Positions 1 to 9,459 of a DNA stretch of 64,000 bases are shown here, one piece after another. Each line of letters begins with the position of its first letter. Within the stretch, counting starts at the first letter, position 1. The DNA is from an uncultured Prevotellaceae bacterium. Its GTDB lineage: Bacteria > Bacteroidota > Bacteroidia > Bacteroidales > UBA932. Location of the stretch: NCBI GenBank assembly GCA_947166905.1, contig CAMVFZ010000001.1:186001-250000 (forward strand), written 5' to 3'. Under the pieces are notes generated by a model. It had not been told where the DNA came from. It did no database searches and saw only the letters and a list, made by a program, of their open reading frames with translations. The position numbers were made by a program, and so were the translations under genes.

Positions 1-506
1 ACGCTTCACGCTTTGTCAAGCTTTACAACTACAACGCCAAGGAAGACAAGATGGTAGAACAGACCGATGCCTACGAGCCCCGCAGCGAGCGCATCGCCAA
101 CTATAAGTTCGGTTACGACACACCCGTCTTCTCCCCCACCGGCGGCATGAAGATATCCGCATGCGATCTTGCCCGCTACATGATGATGCACATGGGTTGG
201 GGGACCTCTCCCGACGGCGTAACTCTCATTACCAAAGAGCATTCAGAGTCCATGCAGACTCCCCGTTCGGATGACGAGCACTACGGCCTAGCTATCTGGC
301 ACGATTTTGACAGGATTCCCGGCGTTGAACTGGTGGGCCACACCGGCGGAGCCTACGGACTTCGCAGCGCAATGTTCTGGGCACCGGACCGCAGCTTCGG
401 CCTTGTTATGATTAGCAGCGGCTGCAAGGTAGACGGAGAAGGCGAGCAGAACATTATCACCGGAACACTCAACCGCATGTACAATCACTTTGTTAAGACA
501 AAATAA
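1..506 (+). CDS. Serine hydrolase / class C beta-lactamase-like protein, C-terminal part (5' truncated by window edge)
   Basis: Frame open from position 3 (ASRFVKLYNYNAKEDKM...) to TAA at 506; contains FSPTGGMKISACDLARYMMMHM, ...VELVGHTGGAYGLRSAMFWAPD (HTGG motif typical of beta-lactamase/D-Ala-D-Ala carboxypeptidase-like hydrolases). Confidence 0.8.
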   Translation, partial: ASRFVKLYNYNAKEDKMVEQTDAYEPRSERIANYKFGYDTPVFSPTGGMKISACDLARYMMMHMGWGTSPDGVTLITKEHSESMQTPRSDDEHYGLAIWHDFDRIPGVELVGHTGGAYGLRSAMFWAPDRSFGLVMISSGCKVDGEGEQNIITGTLNRMYNHFVKTK

Positions 507-515
507 AGATACTCA

Positions 516-1028
516 ATGAAAAGAATACTTTCAGTTATAGTTCTGGTTGCAGCAATGGCTGCATTCATTCCTGCAAAAGCACAGGAAGAACTCAAAAAGG
601 TTTACGACGACGAGATTAATCCCATCGAGCAGATAGACAACGCCCTGGCCCAGGCCGGTGCAGAAGGCAAATTCGTAATTTGCCAGGTGGGCGGCAACTG
701 GTGCCCCTGGTGCCTTCGCTTCGCGGCATTCATCACCGCCGATGCCGACATCAGCAAGCTAATTGCCGACAACTTCGTTTACATCCATGTAAACTTCGAT
801 CCCAGGGCCAACAGAAAAGACCCGGCAAAGGCAGAACTCGCAGGACAGATGATGAAGAAGGTAGGCAATCCCGGCCGCTTCGGTTATCCTGTCTTCGTGG
901 TTCTTGATGCCACAGGCAAGGTACTGCACATCCAGGACTCAAGTTTCCTGGAAGAAGGCAAAGGCTACGACAAGGAAAAAGTTGTACGTTTCTTCAAAAA
1001 CTGGACGCCGTCTGCCGTTAACAAATAA
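516..1028 (+). CDS. Exported thioredoxin-fold protein
   Basis: Signal peptide (MKRILSVIVLVAAMAAFIPAKAQ) and WCPWC redox motif (QVGGNWCPWCLRF). Confidence 0.85.
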   Translation: MKRILSVIVLVAAMAAFIPAKAQEELKKVYDDEINPIEQIDNALAQAGAEGKFVICQVGGNWCPWCLRFAAFITADADISKLIADNFVYIHVNFDPRANRKDPAKAELAGQMMKKVGNPGRFGYPVFVVLDATGKVLHIQDSSFLEEGKGYDKEKVVRFFKNWTPSAVNK

Positions 1029-1068
1029 AAATAAAGTATATTTGCAGATTGCATAAATAATACAGAAT

Positions 1069-1872
1069 ATGGGAAAAGTTATAGCAATAGCCAACCAGAA
1101 AGGCGGAGTAGGAAAGACCACTACGGCCATCAACCTTGCCGCATCCCTGGCTGTGCTGGAGAAGAAGGTTCTTGTCATAGACTCGGACCCCCAGGCCAAC
1201 ACCACGTCCGGCCTTAACTTCTCCCCTGAAGACGATCAGAAAAGAACTCTGTATGAGGTACTTATCGGAGAACTTGACATCCGTGACGCCCTCATCCAGA
1301 CAGAGATGAACAATCTGCATATGATCCCCTCCCACATCAACCTTGTGGGTGCGGAAATAGAAATGCTCAAAATAGATGACCGCGAGTCCGTTATGCGCAA
1401 AGCCCTTGCGCCGATTCTTAACGACTACGACTACATCATCATTGACTGCTCCCCTTCCCTGGGCCTTATTACGGTAAACGCGCTTGTCGCCGCCAACTCC
1501 GTAATCATTCCTGTTCAGCCTGAATTCTTCGCCCTGGAAGGCCTTGGCAAGCTGCTCCAAACTATCCGCATAGTCCAGAACAGCCTTAACCAGGACCTTA
1601 CAATAGAGGGTTTTGTAGTCACAATGTTCGACGGCCGCACCAAGGTTCACACCCAGGTGGTAGGAGAACTCAGGGAGCATTTCAAAGACATGGTCTTCAA
1701 GACCATCATCCAAAGAAACATCAGGTTGTCCGAGGCCCCGTCACACGGAAAGCCAATCATACTTTACGACGTGATGAGCAACGGTACGACCAATTATTTA
1801 AATCTAGCCAAAGAGGTACTGCAGCGTAACTCTGAGTACCCTATGGACGAAGACGGAGAAGACTATGAATAA
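1069..1872 (+). CDS. parA: ParA/Soj chromosome partitioning ATPase
   Basis: MGKVIAIANQKGGVGKTTTAINLAASLA deviant Walker A; IDSDPQANTTSGL; DYIIIDCSPSLGLITVNAL. Confidence 0.95.
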   Translation: MGKVIAIANQKGGVGKTTTAINLAASLAVLEKKVLVIDSDPQANTTSGLNFSPEDDQKRTLYEVLIGELDIRDALIQTEMNNLHMIPSHINLVGAEIEMLKIDDRESVMRKALAPILNDYDYIIIDCSPSLGLITVNALVAANSVIIPVQPEFFALEGLGKLLQTIRIVQNSLNQDLTIEGFVVTMFDGRTKVHTQVVGELREHFKDMVFKTIIQRNIRLSEAPSHGKPIILYDVMSNGTTNYLNLAKEVLQRNSEYPMDEDGEDYE

Positions 1873-2794
1873 ACCCGTTCATGGCCTTGGAAAAGGCCTC
1901 GGAGCCCTTCTGGGCGACGTAGACAGCGTTCAGTCACTGCGCAAGCCTATCGGCTACGTCAACAAGGAAATCGCCGGAGCAAAGGAGCCCCAGGATACAT
2001 CGGACATCCTTCGTATCCCCATCGATATGATTGAGCCCAACCCTTTCCAGCCCCGTATGTCCTTCGACAAAGAGGCCCTGGAAGAGCTGGCAGAGAGTAT
2101 CCGCACCTTCGGCCTTATCCAGCCCGTGACGGTTCGTCATAAAGTCAACGGCAAATACCAGATTATCAGCGGTGAGCGCCGTTACCGCGCATGCCGCCTG
2201 GCAGGCCTGGACATGATTCCGGCCTATATCCGCGATGCCAACGACCAGGGAATGCTGGAGATGGCCATCGTAGAGAACATCCAGAGAGAGAACCTTGACC
2301 CTATAGAAGTGGCCATGAGCTACCGCCGCCTGATTGAGGAGTGCAACCTTACCCAGGAACAGATGGCAGAGCGCGTAGGAAAGAAACGCGTTTCCGTAAC
2401 CAACTATCTGCGCCTGCTCAAGCTGCCAGCAAAGGTTCAGCACGACATCAAGGTGGGCCTTCTTTCCGTCGGCCACGCAAAAGTCCTTCTTTCAGTGGAG
2501 GATCCTGTTGCCCAGGAGCAGCTCTGCGATCTTGTAATCAAGAATGACATGAGCGTCCGCGCCCTTGAAGACAAGCTCAAAAAACTTGCAAAAGGCGTAG
2601 AAGAGCCCGCTCCGGCAAAGGAGCAGGAGCTCCCGGAAGATTACTACAAGGTTCTGGAGCATCTTGGAAAGTACTTCGGCAACAACATAAGCCTCAAGCG
2701 TACTGCAGGCGGCAAGGGAACCATGACCGTCCGCTTTGACTCAGACGCAGAGATGCAAGCCTTCCTCAAGGCCCTGGAAGAATCAGGAATTTAA
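1865..2794 (+). CDS. parB: ParB/Spo0J chromosome partitioning protein
   Basis: GLGKGLGALLGD start; NPFQPR and ISGERRYRACRLAGL motifs; ENIQRENLDPIEVA; overlaps parA by 8 nt. Confidence 0.95.
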   Translation: MNKPVHGLGKGLGALLGDVDSVQSLRKPIGYVNKEIAGAKEPQDTSDILRIPIDMIEPNPFQPRMSFDKEALEELAESIRTFGLIQPVTVRHKVNGKYQIISGERRYRACRLAGLDMIPAYIRDANDQGMLEMAIVENIQRENLDPIEVAMSYRRLIEECNLTQEQMAERVGKKRVSVTNYLRLLKLPAKVQHDIKVGLLSVGHAKVLLSVEDPVAQEQLCDLVIKNDMSVRALEDKLKKLAKGVEEPAPAKEQELPEDYYKVLEHLGKYFGNNISLKRTAGGKGTMTVRFDSDAEMQAFLKALEESGI

Positions 2795-2803
2795 GGACGG
2801 CCG

Positions 2804-3733
2804 ATGCGTAAATTCCTGGTAATATCCATACTAGCCCTGTTCAGCCTGATTTTCAGTCAGGTTTTTTCCCGTGCGCAGAACTACGGAGAAAGCGGCTTCC
2901 GAAAGGATGCCTTCACCCAGAGTTATAACCAGGATACCTTGAGCCGCAGGGATACGTCGGACGTACTGTTTTCCTTCAGCGAATACTTTGGCGCAATCCG
3001 CGGCAAGAACCCTATCGACAACGGCAAACTCTTTGCTGGCTCCATGGTTTTCCTTGGCGGCCAGCAGATGTATAACCGCCAGTACTGGAAACTGCCGATA
3101 GTTTACGGTAGCATCGGCGCCGGTATCGGTCTTGGTGTGCACTACAATAAAAAATGGCATTCCACAGGGGATGACAGCTTCAGGAAAAAGAGAAACTGGT
3201 GCATAGCGGGGGCCGGAATCGCCTACTGGTGGATGCTGATGGACGGTACGTTCAATTATCACCGAGGAGAGGAAGATACCCACATAAGGGCCTCTAAGGC
3301 AACTGTTTACTCCCTGCTCTGCCCCGGCTTGGGACAGATTTACAACAGGGACTACTGGAAGATTCCCATCTACTATACGGGCCTTATCTTCACAGCCAGC
3401 TACTACCGCCACTGGAATATAAATTACAAGCGATACAAACGCATTTACAACGAGATTACCAATCCCGATATCGAATATACCGGACGTATAACAGAGTCCA
3501 CGGCACTGTACTACAGGAATATTTCACGCCGTTACAGGGACTACTTCGCGGCCGGTTTCATAGCGGTTTATCTACTGCAAGTAATTGATGCCAACGTATT
3601 TGCATTCATGCAGAACTTTGAGGTAGACGATAACCTGTCCATAGACATCAGCCCTACCGTACTGGCACCGGATAACTGCTATGCAAGCAATGCCTCCTTC
3701 GGACTGGGAATGAGAATCGGACTGACATTTTAA
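2804..3733 (+). CDS. DUF5683-like membrane protein of the parAB operon
   Basis: Position directly after parB; LLCPGLGQIYNRDYWKIPIYY and repeated GGQQMYNRQYWKLPIVY segment. Confidence 0.75.
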   Translation: MRKFLVISILALFSLIFSQVFSRAQNYGESGFRKDAFTQSYNQDTLSRRDTSDVLFSFSEYFGAIRGKNPIDNGKLFAGSMVFLGGQQMYNRQYWKLPIVYGSIGAGIGLGVHYNKKWHSTGDDSFRKKRNWCIAGAGIAYWWMLMDGTFNYHRGEEDTHIRASKATVYSLLCPGLGQIYNRDYWKIPIYYTGLIFTASYYRHWNINYKRYKRIYNEITNPDIEYTGRITESTALYYRNISRRYRDYFAAGFIAVYLLQVIDANVFAFMQNFEVDDNLSIDISPTVLAPDNCYASNASFGLGMRIGLTF

Positions 3734-3739
3734 CAACAT

Positions 3740-5347
3740 ATGAAGATTTACGAGAAGATTTTGGCCCTTGTTGCGGCCGCCGGCATTGTGACCGGTTGCG
3801 CCGTTTCCGGGAATTCACTTAAGAGCGAAAACACACGACTGCGTAATGAAATAGCCGCACTCCAGGCCCAGGTAGACGACCTTCTGGCAGAGCGCAACGC
3901 AACTGACAGCATCGCAGAAGAGATGATAATGGTGTACGAAGAGAACGAGGATCGCTCTTATTCCCAGGAAGAAGTGGACAGCCTTCTCAATCTCTGGTAT
4001 CTTCACCGCCAGGCCGGCGGAACCGAATCCCTTTTGGCCGCAGAAACAGAGATATTCTCTTCCAATGTGCCGGACAGCGTATTCATCAAGCGACTGGCCT
4101 CAATCAACTCATACATCACTCTTCCCTACAACGAGACCGTACGTAATTACATGATTATGTACGCAGAGAAGATGCCCAACAAGATGGCCAGCATGCTTAG
4201 CCTGGCAGAGTATTACTTCCCTATTTTTGAGGAAACCCTCAACGCCTACGACATGCCGCTGGAGCTCAAGTACATGGCTATAATCGAGTCTGCACTTAAT
4301 CCTACGGCCGTTTCACGCGCAAGGGCTAAGGGTATGTGGCAGTTCATTTACAATACTGCAAGATCCTACGGACTCAAGATAAACTCTTATGTTGACGAGC
4401 GCTTCGACCCCGTCAAATCAGCCGATGCAGCCGCCCGCTACATGAAGGACGCATACGACATCTTCGGCGACTGGAGCCTGGCGATATCGGCCTATAACTG
4501 TGGCTTCGGCAACGTAAGCAAGGCCATTCGCAGGGCCGGTGGCAAAAGGGATTTCTGGTCTATTTATCCTTATCTACCCAGGGAGACCAGAGGCTACATG
4601 CCTGCTTTCGTAGGCGCCATGTACGCCTTCAACTTCTACAAAGAGCATGGTATCCGCCCCGATGCTTCTCCGCTTCCCCCGCACGTAGATACCTTCTACA
4701 TCAACAAGAATCTCCACTTCAAGCAGATTAGCGAGGTCGTTGGCGTACCGGAGTCCGACCTGCACAACCTTAATCCGCAGTATATCAAAGACATAATCCC
4801 CGGTAACGAAGGCCGATGCATACTTCGCCTGCCCTCCAGGTTTACCAGCACCTTCATCGATTTCCAGGACTCAGTATACAATTACAAGGTTCAGGAGATA
4901 TTCTCTCCCGCCACTTTGGCCGATATCCACGACGGTGCATCCAGAGACTATGAGCGCGTTGTTTACAAAGTTAAGAGCGGCGACTATCTTGGCAGAATCG
5001 CAGCCCGCTACCATGTAACCGTGGCCCAGATCAAGAAGTGGAACAATCTGAAGAGCAACAACTTGCGTGTTGGCCAGAAACTGGAAATCTACCCCGGAGG
5101 CCGCGGTCCCGCAAAGGCATCAGAGACCAAGTCTTCAAAGAAAGAGACTACTGTCAAGGAGAGCACCACAGCCAAAGCTACAGCCAGTGGCGCAGAGTAT
5201 ACAATCTACAAGGTCAAGAAGGGAGATACCCTGTCTAAGATTGCCGCCAATTATCCCGGAGTTTCCGCCAAGAATATCATGGACTTCAACGGAATGAAGA
5301 GCAGCAAGATAAGCGTCGGACAGAAGATAAAGATTCCAAAGAAATAA
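3740..5347 (+). CDS. Membrane-bound lytic murein transglycosylase (MltD-like) with two LysM domains
   Basis: SLT core (ELKYMAIIESALNPTAVSRARAKGMWQFIYNTARSYGLKINSYVDERFDP..SADAAARYMK); C-terminal LysM repeats (YKVKSGDYLGRIAARYHV; YKVKKGDTLSKIAANYPG); lipobox VTGC. Confidence 0.92.
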   Translation: MKIYEKILALVAAAGIVTGCAVSGNSLKSENTRLRNEIAALQAQVDDLLAERNATDSIAEEMIMVYEENEDRSYSQEEVDSLLNLWYLHRQAGGTESLLAAETEIFSSNVPDSVFIKRLASINSYITLPYNETVRNYMIMYAEKMPNKMASMLSLAEYYFPIFEETLNAYDMPLELKYMAIIESALNPTAVSRARAKGMWQFIYNTARSYGLKINSYVDERFDPVKSADAAARYMKDAYDIFGDWSLAISAYNCGFGNVSKAIRRAGGKRDFWSIYPYLPRETRGYMPAFVGAMYAFNFYKEHGIRPDASPLPPHVDTFYINKNLHFKQISEVVGVPESDLHNLNPQYIKDIIPGNEGRCILRLPSRFTSTFIDFQDSVYNYKVQEIFSPATLADIHDGASRDYERVVYKVKSGDYLGRIAARYHVTVAQIKKWNNLKSNNLRVGQKLEIYPGGRGPAKASETKSSKKETTVKESTTAKATASGAEYTIYKVKKGDTLSKIAANYPGVSAKNIMDFNGMKSSKISVGQKIKIPKK

Positions 5348-5350
5348 AGC

Positions 5351-7039
5351 CTAAAAGTTATAAGCCATCGCAAGCCGCACTTCCGGTACCGATGGCTTTT
5401 TCTTTTGCCAATAGCCGGTGTACGACGCCCGCAGATAACAGGCCAGGGACTGCCTGCCCCCGAAGCGTATCTTGGTGTTAAGGTAGGCCGACAGTGCAAA
5501 GCCCCGGCCATAATAGGCTGGAATAAGGAAACTCCCAGGCGCATCACGCTCGTAGCTGTACACCCTGTCCGCCCATTTAACGGCGTCAAAAACTGTGACC
5601 CGCAGCCACAGCACACCCTTGTCCGCTTTTTCCAAAGCAGCTTCCAGATAGGCCAGAAGGCCATTATTGGCACTATGAACCCAATCGAGCCGGCCGTTAA
5701 CCTTAAGGCTGGTAGCGGAGTAACACAGGTCTGTCCGAAGGTCTGTACGTACCTTCTCGTTTCCGTAATTGCGATGCTTGCCAACAGCCCTGAGCTTCAG
5801 GGCCAGGGAGCTGCTTAACTTGAAAACATCCGTAATGCTTAGCTTTATCTGTTTCTGATTCTTGGACAGGCGGCTGGCGGCATCGGCTGCTATTGCAAGG
5901 TCCCCGGCTCCGTAGGACAGGGTCAGCCCGGACTCGTCCGCGGTCTTGCTCCAGGTCCTTACCGCCCCGGCATACTTACCCTTGAAAAGCCTTGGATAAC
6001 ACCTTGCCTGAAAGCCGATGCGGCCGCGCTCCCCCACCGGAAAAACCGCTCCGCCAAGGGCAGCGATCGCCCTTGACTCAGGCTCCCAGCAGGCCTCGGC
6101 GAATACATCCTTTCCAGCCAGGCAGAAGCGTCCGTCTACGGACAGCGCGGAACTTGTGCCGGTTAAGCCCAATTGCCCCTTTGGAAGCAATAAGGTCACG
6201 TTGCCGCCCGGGAAGACCTTAATCTCTGTTTTCCCACCCTGGCAGCGCTCCCTTAGTCCCGGAAAAGACAGGAACGGGGTTATTACCAGCCGGCCGACAG
6301 ATAGTGAAGCGGCAAGCCCCCTGTGAGACGCTCCGCTGTAAGAAGAGGTCCCGGAGAGAGGAGAGCCCCTCTTATATAGGGACAAAGGAGAGGTTATCCC
6401 GCTAAGGGACATTCCGCTCCAAAGGGCCAGCCCCTGGCCGAAGCGCAGGTTGAAGTCCCCGGCCACAAGCTTCCACCCGGCCATAGCCCATGCCCCGTAA
6501 ACGGCCCAAGATGATGGTGGAAGCAGCTTTTTGTCTGCATATACGCTGCGGGCGGCAATGGCGGCATCGGCATTCCCTGACTTAAGGGTAAAGCGAGCCG
6601 CCCAGGCTGGGGAACCATCCTTCCACAAAAACTTGCCAAGGGCGGATCCCTCAAGCCTGCTGCTTTGGGACGCACCGGAAGGAGCGAATGAAAGGAAGGG
6701 CGCCAGGACCTTGGCCATGTACTCCCCTATGCCGTCCACCAGGGCAAATTCCGCCACTGAAAGTATATCGCCCAGCCGCTCCCGATAATCCAGGATGGAT
6801 GCCGCCTGATAGGCAGAAAAGAGGCCGGAGTCCACAAGGCCCGTCCTGCCTGCGGAATTAATGGCCACGGGGCGCGAGACAAGGGATTCTATCCGCAGCA
6901 AATCTTCTTCAGAGAGTTCCTCTTCTGTCCCAAAGAAAGTGTATACTGCCTGCTCCTGCGCAGGGCAAGGAATTGGCACACAAGCATTTACAACTACAGC
7001 GAACGCAGTAGCAAAAACAAATCTTAAAGTATTTCCCAT
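5351..7039 (-). CDS. Secreted ComEA-like helix-hairpin-helix protein with beta-barrel-like C-terminal region
   Basis: Signal peptide; VAINSAGRTGLVDSGLFSAYQAASILDYRERLGDILSVAEFALVDGIGEYMAKVLAPFLSF resembles the ComEA HhH fold; long amphipathic remainder ending in aromatic F (LAMAYNF). Confidence 0.8.
   Translation of the reverse strand: MGNTLRFVFATAFAVVVNACVPIPCPAQEQAVYTFFGTEEELSEEDLLRIESLVSRPVAINSAGRTGLVDSGLFSAYQAASILDYRERLGDILSVAEFALVDGIGEYMAKVLAPFLSFAPSGASQSSRLEGSALGKFLWKDGSPAWAARFTLKSGNADAAIAARSVYADKKLLPPSSWAVYGAWAMAGWKLVAGDFNLRFGQGLALWSGMSLSGITSPLSLYKRGSPLSGTSSYSGASHRGLAASLSVGRLVITPFLSFPGLRERCQGGKTEIKVFPGGNVTLLLPKGQLGLTGTSSALSVDGRFCLAGKDVFAEACWEPESRAIAALGGAVFPVGERGRIGFQARCYPRLFKGKYAGAVRTWSKTADESGLTLSYGAGDLAIAADAASRLSKNQKQIKLSITDVFKLSSSLALKLRAVGKHRNYGNEKVRTDLRTDLCYSATSLKVNGRLDWVHSANNGLLAYLEAALEKADKGVLWLRVTVFDAVKWADRVYSYERDAPGSFLIPAYYGRGFALSAYLNTKIRFGGRQSLACYLRASYTGYWQKKKPSVPEVRLAMAYNF
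5362..5407 (+). terminator. Terminator for the mltD-like gene, embedded in the 3' end of the convergent HhH gene
   Basis: AAGCCATCG (5362-5370) ... CGATGGCTT (5390-5398) followed by TTTCTTTTG. Confidence 0.7.
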
Positions 7040-7090
7040 ACAACATAAGAACTATGTTGCTTTCCCCTGGGTTCTACCGCAAATATACAA

Positions 7091-7118
7091 AAAAAGCGTC
7101 GCCGGAGCGACACTTTTT
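7091..7118 (-). terminator. Terminator of the outer-membrane protein gene 7117..8208
   Basis: aaaaagcGTCGC-cgga-GCGACacttttt; T-tract on the minus strand supplied by the A-run at 7089-7095. Confidence 0.75.
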
Positions 7119-8208
7119 AAAACTTTATTCCTTCCAGATTGAATCTCAGCGAAACCACCTGCTGCCATCCCAGGAAACCGTCTTTGCCAAAGTGCGCCCG
7201 GGCTGCAACGCGCAGAGAAAGTGACTTGGTTAGCTGTGGCTCCCATGAGAGCTCTGCCCTGTCGTAAAAACCAGTGTAGAACGGAAGTCCGGGATAAAGG
7301 TTGTTTCCGTAGATTAGCCCGGCCTCGTCCCTCTCATGGTACATAGCCTGAAGATTATCTCCAAAATAGCTTATATTCCTGAAAATTATATTCTTACGCT
7401 GCGCCGTAAGGGTAATTTCCGCCCCAACCGGGAAATCCGGCTTATCCTGGATCTTCCTATTGCGCTGATAACCTGCAAGAACGCCGGCCTGGATAGAAAG
7501 CTCCTTCCATCCGGGTGCGTATCCAGAAAAATCGGCCTTGGCCCATGGCTCAAGAAGATGGTTGTCAACAACTCCGGGAGCCAATTCAGAGCAGGCGTAG
7601 TGATAAAAAACGCCGGTCCAGCCAAGTGTGAGCCAGTCTGAGGCCCTGTAACTACCGGCAGAGAAAAGCTGGAAGCGTTCCCTTACCTCGTGACCAAGTT
7701 TGCCCATCCAGTCGCAGCCAAACTCCGTATAAAAGTTACCCTTTTGCCACTTGAGCAATATACCTTCAAGATTGCGGTCATTGAAAACAAGGGAATCGGA
7801 GTAAAAGGCCTCTGAATAACTGCCCTCCATAAGGCGGCGCGGGAAAACACCGGCGAAGCCCTGGAACCTGCCGCCATCGGCATTGACATCGGCCTTATAG
7901 TAAATGACGGCCTCTTTGGCAACATGACGCCATGATGATTCACCCATGTCATGACGGAGGTCTACTCCGCCGATGATGCTATGCTTTGCATTGGGGTTTT
8001 GCAGCCATGAAAGGCCAAGGGTAGGAGTAAAAACAACTGCGTGCTCTGTATACGAAGGCGTTACCTTGTCACTGGAGGCAGAGAATTCTCGGTTGTCGAA
8101 GTGATACTGGAAATCTGCTCCATAATGAATTGTAACATCCTGACCGGACTGCGCCATCAGGGGCAGAGCGGCCAAAAACAAACCAAAACTTGCAATCCAT
8201 TTTCTCAT
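7117..8208 (-). CDS. Hypothetical outer-membrane beta-barrel protein
   Basis: Signal peptide at internal Met (MRKWIASFGLFLAALPLMAQ); alternating-residue beta-barrel-like sequence ending in ...VVSLRFNLEGIKF; TATCTTTG -7-like element upstream on the minus strand supports the downstream start. Confidence 0.6.
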   Translation of the reverse strand: MRKWIASFGLFLAALPLMAQSGQDVTIHYGADFQYHFDNREFSASSDKVTPSYTEHAVVFTPTLGLSWLQNPNAKHSIIGGVDLRHDMGESSWRHVAKEAVIYYKADVNADGGRFQGFAGVFPRRLMEGSYSEAFYSDSLVFNDRNLEGILLKWQKGNFYTEFGCDWMGKLGHEVRERFQLFSAGSYRASDWLTLGWTGVFYHYACSELAPGVVDNHLLEPWAKADFSGYAPGWKELSIQAGVLAGYQRNRKIQDKPDFPVGAEITLTAQRKNIIFRNISYFGDNLQAMYHERDEAGLIYGNNLYPGLPFYTGFYDRAELSWEPQLTKSLSLRVAARAHFGKDGFLGWQQVVSLRFNLEGIKF

Positions 8209-8284
8209 AGCGCAAAGATAGTGAAACAAAATGAATATTATTTCTGATAAAATACGTAACTTTGAAAATCTTTTTACATAAACT

Positions 8285-8839
8285 ATGAAACCGGAAATCA
8301 AACTTTACGACAAAACTTTTGTCCCTTCTATCCCGTACGCAAGCCTTTGCGCTGCAATTGACGCGGTTGCAGACAAGATCAACACAGATTTTTGCGGCTG
8401 CTCTAAGCCCCCCGTACTTCTGTGTATTCTTAACGGATCAATCATGTTTACCGCAGAGCTCATGAAAAGGCTTAACTTCCTTTGTGAGCTGGCCTGCCTT
8501 AAAGTGGCGTCTTATGAAGGCACCCATTCTACCGGCAAGGTACATCAGGTAACAGGTTTCACCGGAAACATCAAAGGCAAGGATGTCATTATCATTGAGG
8601 ATATCATTGATTCCGGAAGGACTATCGAGTCCCTGGTTGACATTGTAAAGAACGAAGGCGCCAACAGCATAAGGATCTGCACCATGCTGTTCAAGCCCTC
8701 TGCATACAAGAAGGACATCCGCATTGACTATGCGGCTATGAACATTCCGGACGATTTCATCGTAGGATTCGGCCTTGACTACAACGACCTTGGTCGTAAT
8801 TACAAGGACATTTATGTACTTAAAGAAGAGAGTAAATAA
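8285..8839 (+). CDS. hpt: Hypoxanthine phosphoribosyltransferase
   Basis: PRPP-binding motif VIIIEDIIDSGRTIESL; FIVGFGLDYNDLGRN. Confidence 0.93.
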   Translation: MKPEIKLYDKTFVPSIPYASLCAAIDAVADKINTDFCGCSKPPVLLCILNGSIMFTAELMKRLNFLCELACLKVASYEGTHSTGKVHQVTGFTGNIKGKDVIIIEDIIDSGRTIESLVDIVKNEGANSIRICTMLFKPSAYKKDIRIDYAAMNIPDDFIVGFGLDYNDLGRNYKDIYVLKEESK

Positions 8840-8856
8840 TTAAACCGTAAATAGTT

Positions 8857-9438
8857 ATGAAATATTACATTCTATTTGGCCCTCCCGGAGCAGGCAAAGG
8901 TACCCATGCAGGTGCTCTGGCAGAGAAATATAACCTCAAGCACATCTCTACCGGTGAGCTTCTCCGTGCAGAGATTGCAGCAGGCACCCAGCTTGGCAAA
9001 GAGGCTAAGACTCTTATCGACGCCGGCTCTCTTGTTCCGGATTCAGTAGTTGAAGGTATGATAGAGAACGCCTTCGACACAATCAAGGGCGTAGACGGTT
9101 TCCTTCTTGACGGTTTCCCCCGCAACCTTTCCCAGGCACAGGATCTTGACAACATTCTTGCAAAACGCGGAGAGAAGGTTACCGCTGTCATTTCACTTAT
9201 GATTTCCGACGACGTTATCCGCCAGCGTATTGCCCACCGCGCCGCAATCGAAGGCCGCGCAGACGACGCTTCTGAGGCTACAATTACCAACCGCATCAAG
9301 ACTTATCACGCACAGACCGAGCCCCTTATCGAGTATTACAAGAAGGCCGGCAAATACTATGAGTGCGACGGCAACAAAGGCACCATAGAAGATAACCGCA
9401 ACCGCGTACTGGCCCTTGTCGCATCTATCAAGGCGTAA
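8857..9438 (+). CDS. adk: Adenylate kinase
   Basis: FGPPGAGKGTHAGALAEKYNLKHISTGELLRAEI; DGFLLDGFPRNLSQAQDL. Confidence 0.96.
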   Translation: MKYYILFGPPGAGKGTHAGALAEKYNLKHISTGELLRAEIAAGTQLGKEAKTLIDAGSLVPDSVVEGMIENAFDTIKGVDGFLLDGFPRNLSQAQDLDNILAKRGEKVTAVISLMISDDVIRQRIAHRAAIEGRADDASEATITNRIKTYHAQTEPLIEYYKKAGKYYECDGNKGTIEDNRNRVLALVASIKA

Positions 9439-9459
9439 TAACAGTCTTCAAGCAATCAC

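Noticed and set aside
1018-1713. 231-aa minus-strand ORF opposite parA
   Set aside because: Shadow ORF antisense to parA.
4308-4320. GTTTCACGCG string considered as a parS half-site near parAB
   Set aside because: Only one half matches the GTTTCACGTGAAAC-type palindrome; it lies within the transglycosylase CDS.
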